A stretch of 64,000 bases of DNA from Dyadobacter chenwenxiniae (GTDB lineage: Bacteria > Bacteroidota > Bacteroidia > Cytophagales > Spirosomataceae): NCBI RefSeq assembly GCF_022869785.1, contig NZ_CP094997.1, positions 4,216,001 to 4,280,000 on the forward strand, read 5' to 3'. The position numbers were made by a program, and so were the translations under genes. The notes below the pieces were generated by a model. That model saw only the letters and a program-made list of their open reading frames with translations, searched no databases and had not been told where the DNA came from. Below are positions 1 through 7,761 of the stretch, one piece after another. Position 1 is the stretch's first letter. Each line of letters begins with the position of its first letter.

Positions 1-83
1 CCGCACGAGGGGCAGCGGCCCACCCATTTGGGTGAATTATACCCACATTCCTGACAAAAATAAGCTGTCTTGGCTTTGGCCAT
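1..83 (-). CDS. radA: DNA repair protein RadA, N-terminal fragment
   Basis: The minus strand from an ATG at 83 reads out of the window edge and encodes 27 residues starting MAKAKTAYFCQECGYNSPKW. This is the N-terminal zinc finger of RadA/Sms, a RecA-like ATPase that promotes branch migration in recombinational repair. Four cysteines in a CxxC...CxxC arrangement (C10, C13, C24, C27) are visible. The ATPase and Lon-like domains lie outside the window. The fragment is short, but the motif and its position at the very N-terminus are characteristic. Confidence 0.85.
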   Translation of the reverse strand, partial: MAKAKTAYFCQECGYNSPKWVGRCPSC

Positions 84-238
84 AAGTAGAAAAGTAATAT
101 TTATATATGCTTAGATATTAACACGATTTAGCCAATAATTCTCCAAATATTTGTACGTTTCGATCACGAAATCAAAAAAAATATAGCCTGGGTATAGTTT
201 TTTATTTTTTGGCGTTATTAACCGGTTTTACTTAAAAA

Positions 239-970
239 ATGATATTATCCATGAACATCCTGACAAAGGTAGCTTGTATTTGTTTGTTATGCCTGACGGC
301 CATAACATCTGCGCAAGCACAGAAAAAAGGTTTTGCGTTCGGTATTAAGGGTGGTGTGAACTTGTCACGCCTGACGATGGGAGATGTTTTTACGACAAGA
401 TACGATGCTGCGGGAAACCCTTATCTGGGATACGATGGTAAAGAAGTGAAAGACAACCTGAAACAGAGTTTCGATACAAGAACAGGAGCAGTGGGCGGGA
501 TTTATGCAAGATTTGGCCGCACATTATTTATTCAGCCGGAAGTTTTGGTGTCTACGAAGGGCGGATCTTTTGAAATAATCAAAAATGGTCTTGAAACCCC
601 TGTAAGAGAAACAGTTAACATTAAATACAGTAACATTGACGTGCCATTACTGATCGGTTTCAAAGGTGGTCCGCTGCGGATATTGGCTGGCCCTGTCGCC
701 TCGTTCAGAATTGGAGATAATCAGCGGTTGAGAGATGCTTTTGAACAATACACGTCTGATTTGAACGGTGCCATGTCGGAGGCAACATTCGGATATCAGC
801 TGGGCGCTGGTCTTGACATCGGCAGCTTCAGTCTGGATGTAAGAAGAGAGGGTTCTTTTACTAATCTGGCCTCATTCCAGGTGAATGGCCAAACGATTGG
901 AAGTGGAAATGATACAGTGAAACAAAAGATTAAATCCTGGCAGGTAACGCTTGGACTGAAATTATTCTGA
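239..970 (+). CDS. Outer-membrane beta-barrel protein (porin-like family)
   Basis: A 243-residue secreted protein. The signal peptide ends near AQAQ at about residue 28, and the mature part consists of alternating amphipathic strands with Gly/aromatic content. The openings FGIKGGVNLSRL and YARFGRTLFIQPEVLVSTKGG are typical of the small 'outer membrane protein beta-barrel' family (PF13568-like) of Bacteroidota. The C-terminus ends in an aromatic residue (LGLKLF), as expected for Bam-dependent insertion. An in-frame ATG at 251 is an alternative start that leaves a more compact leader. It is probably monocistronic, with a hairpin terminator just downstream. The substrate or role cannot be read from the sequence. 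Confidence 0.75.
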   Translation: MILSMNILTKVACICLLCLTAITSAQAQKKGFAFGIKGGVNLSRLTMGDVFTTRYDAAGNPYLGYDGKEVKDNLKQSFDTRTGAVGGIYARFGRTLFIQPEVLVSTKGGSFEIIKNGLETPVRETVNIKYSNIDVPLLIGFKGGPLRILAGPVASFRIGDNQRLRDAFEQYTSDLNGAMSEATFGYQLGAGLDIGSFSLDVRREGSFTNLASFQVNGQTIGSGNDTVKQKIKSWQVTLGLKLF

Positions 971-1003
971 CAGACAATTTCGACATGGCATGAAAACAAA
1001 ACA

Positions 1004-1038
1004 AGCAGCCTTCGATCTGAGCGATGGCTGCTGTTTTT
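1004..1038 (+). terminator. Rho-independent terminator of the barrel gene
   Basis: A 7-bp stem (AGCAGCC at 1004-1010 with GGCTGCT at 1026-1032) is followed by a run of T at 1034-1038. It lies 34 bases after the stop codon of the barrel gene and between two convergent genes. Confidence 0.65.
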
Positions 1039-1073
1039 ATGAATAACCCACTAATTTAATTCACCAAAAGTCC

Positions 1074-1472
1074 TTATGCGGAGATGCGAAGATTCGTGTG
1101 ATCAAGCATTCCGGTGATTTCTTTGATTTTCCTGCGAGAAACCACCACTTCTTTGCCACAAGACAATTTAAGCATGCGGTCATCTTCAAGGCGCGCCACA
1201 ACGTAATCCGAATTAACAAGATAGGATTTGTGAACACGCATGAAATTCTGATTCAGCTGACCGGCCAAAGATTTCAAGGTTTTGGAAACCAGATACTTTT
1301 TGCCAGTGTTCGTATATATGAATGTGTAATTGCCTTCTCCTTCAAGAAAAGTAATTGCCTCAGGAGCTAAATATATGGTCCGTCCCATAGATTGCACGGA
1401 GATCGAAGAAGCGCTGCCATTGATGGATTTTCTTGACAGGTTGGGGTGTGTAAAGCTTGAAAAGTTTTTCAT
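1074..1472 (-). CDS. LytTR DNA-binding domain protein without receiver domain
   Basis: A 132-residue protein made almost entirely of one LytTR DNA-binding domain. Visible are the conserved EGEGNYTFIYT opening, the central KTLKSLAGQL segment, FMRVHKSYLVN and the terminal basic stretch VVVSRRKIKEI. No phospho-receiver domain precedes it, so it belongs to the single-domain LytTR regulators common in Cytophagales. The reading frame stays open to an ATG at 1520. I chose the ATG at 1472 because an A-rich leader precedes it, which suits Bacteroidota initiation. It is divergent from pheS; the target genes are unknown. Confidence 0.75.
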   Translation of the reverse strand: MKNFSSFTHPNLSRKSINGSASSISVQSMGRTIYLAPEAITFLEGEGNYTFIYTNTGKKYLVSKTLKSLAGQLNQNFMRVHKSYLVNSDYVVARLEDDRMLKLSCGKEVVVSRRKIKEITGMLDHTNLRISA

Positions 1473-1802
1473 GGTAATAGAGACTAATGTTGTTTTGTTT
1501 TCTTGAATCAAAATTAGCATATACCGTACATCCTGGAAATACGTAAAAGTACGTACAAAAATGCAACTGATTGAAAATCAGAAATATAACATTGTGTCAA
1601 AATCCAAAAGACGTAAGTAAACTTAGTTAAATGCGTAATTTTACTTACTCCGCAAATCTGTCTCAAACTGCAAATCCAGAGCATTGACGTCATTCGCCCC
1701 AGTCTATTCACATCAACAGGCCGAACTTTAATTATCTTTGCACCGATTTTGGTGTGAATCCTGATGCATACCAGCCTCCAAACATTGATAAAACAACAGT
1801 TT

Positions 1803-2843
1803 ATGGTTACCGATCGCGTTAAAGAATTAATTTCGGAAATTGAACAAATCACAGTTGACAGCAAAGATCAGCTGGAAGCTTTCCGCCTCAGATATATCAG
1901 TAAAAAAGGTGTAGTTACAGAACTGTTTGAGGGGTTGAAAAACATTCCTCAGGAAGACCGTCGCGCGGTGGGCCAGGAGCTGAATACACTTAAAAATCTG
2001 GCACAGAACCGTTTCCAGGAATTTAATGCAGCCATTGAAAGCGCTTCGGATACCAATCCCGAAATGGTGATTGACCTTACTTTGCCGGTTGTTCCTAATC
2101 AGCAGGGCAGCCTACATCCGCTGACTATCGTGAGAAGGCGAATCATTGAGATTTTCGAGAGAATGGGTTTCAATGTTTCCTACGGACCCGAAATTGAAAA
2201 AGACTGGTATAATTTCAGCGCTTTGAACTTTGCCGACAACCACCCGGCCCGTGAAATGCAGGATACGTTCTTTATTTCAAAAAGTGAAGGCGAAGTGAAG
2301 GATGATGTGCTGTTGCGTACACACACTTCCAACGTACAGGTAAGACTGATGGAACGACAAAAACCACCGATCAGATCTATTATGCCTGGCCGCGTTTTCC
2401 GGAATGAAGCGATTTCGGCCCGTGCGCACTGCGTTTTTCACCAGGTTGAAGGGTTATATGTCGACCGGAATGTAAGTTTCAAAGATTTGAAGGACACATT
2501 ATATCACTTTGCCAAAGAAATGTTCGGTAAAGAATCGAAAATCCGCCTGCGTCCTTCCTACTTCCCTTTCACGGAACCTAGCGCCGAAATTGACGTAACC
2601 TGTTTTATCTGTAAAGGCAAAGGCTGCAACATTTGTAAATACACTGGCTGGGTTGAAATTGCCGGATCAGGAATGGTCGATCCTAACGTGCTTACCAACT
2701 GCGGAATCGACAGCGAAGAATATACAGGCTTTGCATTCGGGATGGGAATTGAGCGAATTACAATGTTACGTTATGGAATCAATGACCTGCGCTTGTTCAC
2801 AGAAAACGACGTCAGATTTTTAAGGCAGTTTGAGGGCGCGTGA
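1803..2843 (+). CDS. pheS: Phenylalanine-tRNA ligase alpha subunit
   Basis: This is the class II aminoacyl-tRNA synthetase subunit that, with PheT, charges tRNA-Phe. It has an N-terminal coiled-coil, the motif 2 region RVFRNEAISARAHCVFHQVEG, a Cys-rich loop CFICKGKGCNICK that is typical of PheS, and the motif 3 stretch GFAFGMGIERITMLRYGI. From the ATG at 1803 it is 346 residues, the usual family length. An in-frame ATG at 1764 would add 13 residues. A TAnnTTTG-type -7 element (TATCTTTG, 1733-1740) lies upstream without a clear -33 partner. PheT is not adjacent, which is common in this phylum. Confidence 0.95.
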   Translation: MVTDRVKELISEIEQITVDSKDQLEAFRLRYISKKGVVTELFEGLKNIPQEDRRAVGQELNTLKNLAQNRFQEFNAAIESASDTNPEMVIDLTLPVVPNQQGSLHPLTIVRRRIIEIFERMGFNVSYGPEIEKDWYNFSALNFADNHPAREMQDTFFISKSEGEVKDDVLLRTHTSNVQVRLMERQKPPIRSIMPGRVFRNEAISARAHCVFHQVEGLYVDRNVSFKDLKDTLYHFAKEMFGKESKIRLRPSYFPFTEPSAEIDVTCFICKGKGCNICKYTGWVEIAGSGMVDPNVLTNCGIDSEEYTGFAFGMGIERITMLRYGINDLRLFTENDVRFLRQFEGA

Positions 2844-2846
2844 TTT

Positions 2847-3035
2847 TGAGTTGAAAGTATAAAGAGTTTTGAGTTCAAAGTGTATAAAGTGTTTTGAGTT
2901 CAAAGTATAAAGTTCAAAGTAAAAGCCGGTTTGTGTACAGAGCTCAAAGTTTAGAGATATGATCTAAACTTTGAGCTCTTTACTTTAAACTCTAATCTCT
3001 TTACTTTAATCTCTTAACTTTAATCTCTCTCTTCT
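2847..3035. repeat. Intergenic word-repeat element with large hairpin
   Basis: The gap between the convergent pheS and esterase genes contains several degenerate copies of the word gagttcaaagtataaag on the left and its complement (ctttactttaaactc and variants) on the right. At its centre is a 17-bp perfect stem (2939-2955 with 2963-2979) with a 7-base loop. The hairpin could serve as a bidirectional terminator. The repeated words outside the stem exceed what a terminator needs. Confidence 0.75.
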
Positions 3036-3037
3036 CC

Positions 3038-3769
3038 TCAAAACCGTGTTTCCAAATAATAAGGAAGCATCCTCTTCCAAACCCACCATTCGTGTGGCAT
3101 GTCGGGTCCCCAGATGTCCAGTTCATGCGGCACATTTTTTGACGTCAGAATTGACGAAATGGCTCGCGAGTAATCGGGAACTTCATACGCCCCTGAACCG
3201 GTAACGAAATGTATATGCCGACTGTCGCGATACATTTGAAGGTGCCACTCGGCTTTCAATTGCGGCAAATAATGCACCGGTGAATTGAAATACACATTAT
3301 CATCATAATATCCGTCGGTGTACTGGCTTAGATCATAGCAACCGCTCATCGCGATAATGCCATGAATAAAATCAGGATGCCTGAAAAACAGATTGGCTGC
3401 ATGCATCGCGCCAAATGACGCCCCTACTGCGATGATCTCATTATCCTGGCTTGAAGTATCTTTGATAAACGGGATCACTTCTTTGATCACGTAATCGTTG
3501 AACAACTGGTGCCGTACTCCTTTGTCGTAGCCATGCATATACGGGTTCATCCAGCTCTCTGAATTAATGCTATTAATACAATAAACCTTTACTTTTCCGG
3601 CATTGATAAAAGGTGCAATGCTCTCTATTAATCCATTTTTTTCGTACTCTAAATAATCCGACGCAGCTGTTGGAATCATTAGCAAGGCTATTCCATAATG
3701 TCCGTAGACCGCAATATCCATATTCTCATTCAGTGCCGGACTATACCAACCGGTTACTTCACGTTGCAT
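3038..3769 (-). CDS. Esterase-family alpha/beta hydrolase
   Basis: A 243-residue cytosolic protein without signal peptide, belonging to the esterase D/putative esterase type of alpha/beta hydrolase (PF00756-like). The nucleophile elbow GASFG puts the catalytic serine at residue 118. A late PHEWW segment offers the histidine at 226. The acid residue is not certain. The gene follows the ATP-grasp gene on the same strand after a 117-base gap, so the two may be co-transcribed. The substrate is unknown; proteins of this type are often annotated simply as esterases. Confidence 0.75.
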   Translation of the reverse strand: MQREVTGWYSPALNENMDIAVYGHYGIALLMIPTAASDYLEYEKNGLIESIAPFINAGKVKVYCINSINSESWMNPYMHGYDKGVRHQLFNDYVIKEVIPFIKDTSSQDNEIIAVGASFGAMHAANLFFRHPDFIHGIIAMSGCYDLSQYTDGYYDDNVYFNSPVHYLPQLKAEWHLQMYRDSRHIHFVTGSGAYEVPDYSRAISSILTSKNVPHELDIWGPDMPHEWWVWKRMLPYYLETRF

Positions 3770-3886
3770 TGTTTTATCATTTAAGTTGCTTTATATATTA
3801 ACAAAAATCAGGCAGTTAATAATTCTGGTTCAACGAATCCGCTAAACCAATATCATTGACAGCCTGCCAGCAACTGTGAATGATAA

Positions 3887-5317
3887 TTAATACAAAACCC
3901 AGGTATCCTTGCCCCCTCCGCCTTGTGACGAATTAACAACCAAAGAACCTTTACGCAACGCCACGCGGGTGAGGCCGCCCGGGATCACGCTGACGTCGTC
4001 CCCGTATAATATGTAAGGGCGCAGGTCCACGTGCCTGCCTTCCGCATGTCCTTCCACCATACACGGAACCCGCGAAAGTGAAATCGTAGGCTGTGCAATG
4101 TAGTTTCGGGGGTTATCGCGGATCTTTTCCCGGAATAGCTCGTGTTCTTCCGCAGTTGCTTTCGGCCCGATCAACATGCCGTATCCGCCAGCTTCATTTG
4201 CCTCTTTTACAACGAGTTCAGCAATATTTTCAATTACATAATCGAAATCTTCCTGCTCGCCGCAGATGTATGTTTTTACGTTTGGAATAATGGCCTCCTC
4301 CCCTAAATAATACTTGATGATGCGCGGAACATATGCATATACAACCTTATCATCCGCCACACCAGTTCCCGGCGCGTTCGCTAATGCAACGCGACCTTTC
4401 TTGTAAACCTCAAAAATACCCGGAATTCCTATCAGGGAATCGGGGTTAAATGCTTCCGGGTCAAGGAATGTGTCGTCGATCCTGCGGTAAATGACGTCTA
4501 CAATTTGCAGCCCGTTTGTCGTCCGCATTTTTACATATCCATCCGAAACCACCAGATCCCGCGCGTCCACAAGCTCAACGCCCATTTGCTGGGCCAGATA
4601 AGAATGCTCGAAATAAGCGGAGTTGTAAATGCCAGGCGTCAGAACTGCCACGGTCGGGTTTGGCCGGTCGGCCAGGTGCTGCAACATTTGTAATAAACGC
4701 GTAGGATAATCAGAAACCGGCCTAACGCCCGTCCTGGCCAGCACATCGGGGAAAATCTGCTTGGAGAGCTCCCTGTTTTCCAACATATAAGATACGCCGG
4801 AGGGGCAACGCAGGTTATCTTCCAACACCATGAATGTGCCGTCATCGCCTTTGATCAAATCGGTCCCCGTAATATGGCACCAGATCCCTTTGGGCGGTTT
4901 CAGTCCCAGGCAAGGTTTCAAAAAGCATTTGCTGGATTCGATCAGCTCGCGCGGGACTACGCCGTCATTCAGGATATTCTGCTCATTATAAACATCATCG
5001 ATAAACATGTTTAATGCTTTAATGCGCTGTTTCAGGCCTGTTTCCAGCCATTCCCACTCCGCGTTTGAAAGCACGCGCGGGATAATATCTATGGGCATGA
5101 TCCGCTCGGTCCCCTCTCCTTCTGAATACACATTGAAGGTGATCCCCATGGAAAGCAATGCACGTTCTGTGGCTAGCTGGCGGTTGGTAAGGTCGTCGTG
5201 TGTGAGGTTTTCAAATTTGTTCTTTAAATGTTCGTAGCCTGGCCGAATCTCCCCATCTGCGGTAAACATTTCATCGAAGAAATTTTCGCTCTGGTAATCG
5301 GAAAATGAAAAATTCAT
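3887..5317 (-). CDS. Circularly permuted type 2 ATP-grasp protein
   Basis: A protein of about 476 residues of the DUF404/DUF407 family (CP_ATPgrasp_2). Members form amide bonds between a carboxylate and an amine, or are predicted to do so. Recognisable segments are the early DDVYNEQNILNDGVVP, the LVLEDNLRCPSG-like stretch MVLEDNLRCPSGVSYM, and the C-terminal RHVDLRPYILYGDDVSVIPGG with the family ending SSQGGGGKDTWVL. I chose the ATG at 5317; an ATG three codons earlier at 5326 is equally open. In many bacteria this gene sits with an alpha-E domain protein and a transglutaminase-like protease. Neither is present here, and only the esterase follows. The biochemical product is unknown. Confidence 0.85.
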   Translation of the reverse strand: MNFSFSDYQSENFFDEMFTADGEIRPGYEHLKNKFENLTHDDLTNRQLATERALLSMGITFNVYSEGEGTERIMPIDIIPRVLSNAEWEWLETGLKQRIKALNMFIDDVYNEQNILNDGVVPRELIESSKCFLKPCLGLKPPKGIWCHITGTDLIKGDDGTFMVLEDNLRCPSGVSYMLENRELSKQIFPDVLARTGVRPVSDYPTRLLQMLQHLADRPNPTVAVLTPGIYNSAYFEHSYLAQQMGVELVDARDLVVSDGYVKMRTTNGLQIVDVIYRRIDDTFLDPEAFNPDSLIGIPGIFEVYKKGRVALANAPGTGVADDKVVYAYVPRIIKYYLGEEAIIPNVKTYICGEQEDFDYVIENIAELVVKEANEAGGYGMLIGPKATAEEHELFREKIRDNPRNYIAQPTISLSRVPCMVEGHAEGRHVDLRPYILYGDDVSVIPGGLTRVALRKGSLVVNSSQGGGGKDTWVLY

Positions 5318-5326
5318 ACAATACAA

Positions 5327-5665
5327 AATTTGAATAAGTATATATCAGTTGTTTACAAAACAATATATGGTCAATGTTTGAATTTACAAAACATTCCCTA
5401 AATCATAGCACTAGCCAATAGCCTTTTCCTGAGTCAAAAGAGGGCTTTTTTTTACCTTTCCGCCTTTGCCTGACCAGAATTGACAACCTGAACGTATGCC
5501 TGAAACAAATAAACCAATAAATACCAGGTTCTGCTAAATATTAAAATCATGCCGTTCGTTTAATGCAAACATTATTTTTCCAATCGCTCAACATGGGTTG
5601 CAAGTCCGTGCACTTACGCTTTTCTTTGCAAGCAGATTAGCCCCGATCAACGTCTTCATTACGAT
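5327..5665. other. Gene-free gap between divergent genes
   Basis: About 340 A/T-rich bases lie between the divergent ATP-grasp and DUF5723 genes. I see no open reading frame with coding character, no tRNA-like cloverleaf and no strong TAnnTTTG promoter. It presumably holds the promoters of both genes. Confidence 0.5.
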
Positions 5666-7213
5666 ATGTTTAAACATTGTTTACCTGTGATTGCACTCAT
5701 TCTGTGCCTGGCGCAGATTGCCAATGCACAGCATTTGCCAGGTGTTGCGATGGGCAACTATGCAGGGACCAATGCGTTATATCACAATCCGGCCTTCGTT
5801 GCCGACAGCCGGTATAGCCTCTATGTGAACGTGGTTGGCAGCCAGTTTTATACAGCGAACAATTATGTGCGGTATGAAGCTCCTTACTCATTTTTGAGCC
5901 TGGTCACCAACACTGTATCCGATGAATACCGTAATGAGCGGGGTGTTTTGCAATTTCCGCGTTCCTATTTGGGAGAAAAATTGAATGGTAACCAAAAATA
6001 TTTGAATGCAGGAGGAGACACGCGGCTGCCTTCGGTAATGTTTAACTTATTCAAAGGGAAAATCGGCGTGGGCATTTCTACAAGAGCCAGATACATGCTG
6101 AACACAACGGGTGTGACCGAACCGCTTGCGAGGCTGATCGGCAAAACCACGCAACTGGAAGAATTACAAGGCCCCTTTTTCGATAACCAGTCGGGCAGGC
6201 TGCATTTAAATGGTTTTGGTGAAGTTGCTTTTACATTCGGCGGGACAGTGATGGATAACGAGACGGATTATCTGAAAGTCGGTTTCACCGTAAAAAGGCT
6301 CATTGGACTTTATAATGCACATGCTATCATCGATAATTCGTCCTATGACATTCAGCCGGATGAAACCTGGGAAAACAAGCGCCAGTATATTCGTGTGGAA
6401 GAAATAAATGTTCGCTACGGTATGACACGGGATGAAGGATTTCAAAATGTTAAACCGTCACCAGCATGGCTCATCGGCGGCGCACCTCCCGGAAGCGGCT
6501 GGGGTTTTGACCTCGGTGCCGTCTACGAATACAGGCCCGACATCAACAAATTTAGTTACACCGAAAAAGGTCAAAGAAAGCGGGACGCGTCCAAAAACAA
6601 ATACTTATATCGCGTCGCTGTTTCGCTGACAGATATTGGCCGGGTTCATTTCAAAAATCCGGCATATGTGCTACAACAGGAGATCCATACAACCAATAAG
6701 GAACTGAGATACGATTCATTTCAGAAACTGGAAGGCTCCGAAGGAATTTTTAACGCAATCAATAGTTCGCTGGACGGCGGTGCACCGCTTGCACCCAATT
6801 TCAAATCTGTATTGCCCACTGCTTTCCAGGCAAGCGTAGACTACAATGTTCAGCCGCGGGTATATGTTAGCGGACTATGGGTGCAAAATCTGATTTCCCA
6901 GCATGCATTCGGTATGAAAGCGGAATCCGTTATTTCCGTTACGCCCCGTTACGAGCACAAATGGTACGAAATTTCCTTTCCCGTGACATTAATGAACCGA
7001 TACAAATCCCCGGCAATCGGCCTTGCCGGACGTGCCGGACCATTGTGGATCGGAACCGATCACTTAACGGGATTACTGAACATTGGCAATCCAAAATCGT
7101 TTAATTTGTATTTCGGAATTTCGGCCGGCCTTTTCCGCCGTCCGCCCGAATCGCAAAATCAGTGCTGGCCACCGGAAGATTCGTGGATCAGACGGATTTT
7201 TCGCAAACGATAA
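5666..7213 (+). CDS. DUF5723 family outer-membrane-type protein
   Basis: A 515-residue secreted protein with a signal peptide ending at about residue 21 (ANAQ). The mature start GVAMGNYAGTNALYHNPAF, the regularly spaced beta-strand segments, and phrases such as VGISTRARYMLN and GLYNAHAIIDNSSYDI match the DUF5723 family of Bacteroidota. These proteins are predicted outer-membrane barrels of unknown function. The gene stands alone, divergent from the ATP-grasp gene and 73 bases before msrB on the same strand. Confidence 0.8.
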   Translation: MFKHCLPVIALILCLAQIANAQHLPGVAMGNYAGTNALYHNPAFVADSRYSLYVNVVGSQFYTANNYVRYEAPYSFLSLVTNTVSDEYRNERGVLQFPRSYLGEKLNGNQKYLNAGGDTRLPSVMFNLFKGKIGVGISTRARYMLNTTGVTEPLARLIGKTTQLEELQGPFFDNQSGRLHLNGFGEVAFTFGGTVMDNETDYLKVGFTVKRLIGLYNAHAIIDNSSYDIQPDETWENKRQYIRVEEINVRYGMTRDEGFQNVKPSPAWLIGGAPPGSGWGFDLGAVYEYRPDINKFSYTEKGQRKRDASKNKYLYRVAVSLTDIGRVHFKNPAYVLQQEIHTTNKELRYDSFQKLEGSEGIFNAINSSLDGGAPLAPNFKSVLPTAFQASVDYNVQPRVYVSGLWVQNLISQHAFGMKAESVISVTPRYEHKWYEISFPVTLMNRYKSPAIGLAGRAGPLWIGTDHLTGLLNIGNPKSFNLYFGISAGLFRRPPESQNQCWPPEDSWIRRIFRKR

Positions 7214-7286
7214 ATGCGCCGTCCACGTTTCATAAGGATATGGTACGATTTCTTATCGCTGCCATCATCTTTAAACATAAACTAAA

Positions 7287-7679
7287 ATGAGAGAAGTAGA
7301 AAAAACCAAAGAAGAGTGGCAAAAAGAGCTGACCGGACAACAATGCTTTGTGCTCTTCGAGAAAGGAACAGAAAGGCCTTTTTCACACCCATATAATGAT
7401 AATAAAGAGGAAGGAACCTATGTGTGTGCGGCTTGCGGCACGCCGTTGTTCAGCTCGGAGACCAAATATGATTCCGGCTCCGGATGGCCCAGTTTCTTCC
7501 AGCCGATCGCATCGGGCAATGTAGAAGAAATTGTTGACCGCGGCCATGGTATGATCCGCACAGAGGTGGTTTGCAGGACTTGCGGCGGGCATTTGGGACA
7601 CGTTTTCAATGACGGCCCGAAACCTACAGGCCTCAGATATTGCATGAATGGCGCTGCGTTGAAATTCGACAAAGCCTGA
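7287..7679 (+). CDS. msrB: Peptide-methionine (R)-S-oxide reductase
   Basis: MsrB reduces the R-epimer of methionine sulfoxide in proteins using thioredoxin. The 130-residue protein has the structural zinc cysteines C47/C50 (CAAC) and C96/C99 (CRTC), the GSGWPSF substrate loop, and the catalytic cysteine C119 in RYCMNGAAL. There is no signal peptide, so it acts in the cytosol. MsrA is not adjacent. A strong terminator follows 14 bases after the stop. Confidence 0.95.
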   Translation: MREVEKTKEEWQKELTGQQCFVLFEKGTERPFSHPYNDNKEEGTYVCAACGTPLFSSETKYDSGSGWPSFFQPIASGNVEEIVDRGHGMIRTEVVCRTCGGHLGHVFNDGPKPTGLRYCMNGAALKFDKA

Positions 7680-7693
7680 TCAAATAATTCATA

Positions 7694-7727
7694 AAAAGCC
7701 GGACTAAGTCATAAATGTCCGGCTTTT
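7694..7727 (+). terminator. Terminator downstream of msrB
   Basis: A perfect 11-bp stem (AAAAGCCGGAC at 7694-7704 with GTCCGGCTTTT at 7717-7727) has a 12-base loop and ends in T residues. The next eight bases but two include TATCTTTG (7730-7737), a possible -7 element for the following penicillin-binding protein gene. Confidence 0.85.
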
Positions 7728-7761
7728 CTTATCTTTGAATTCTTACGAACCTTAACGTTTG

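Noticed and set aside
5327..5665. tRNA or small RNA in the gap before the DUF5723 gene
   Set aside because: No cloverleaf arms or conserved TTCGANNC loop could be assembled, and no terminator-like structure is present.
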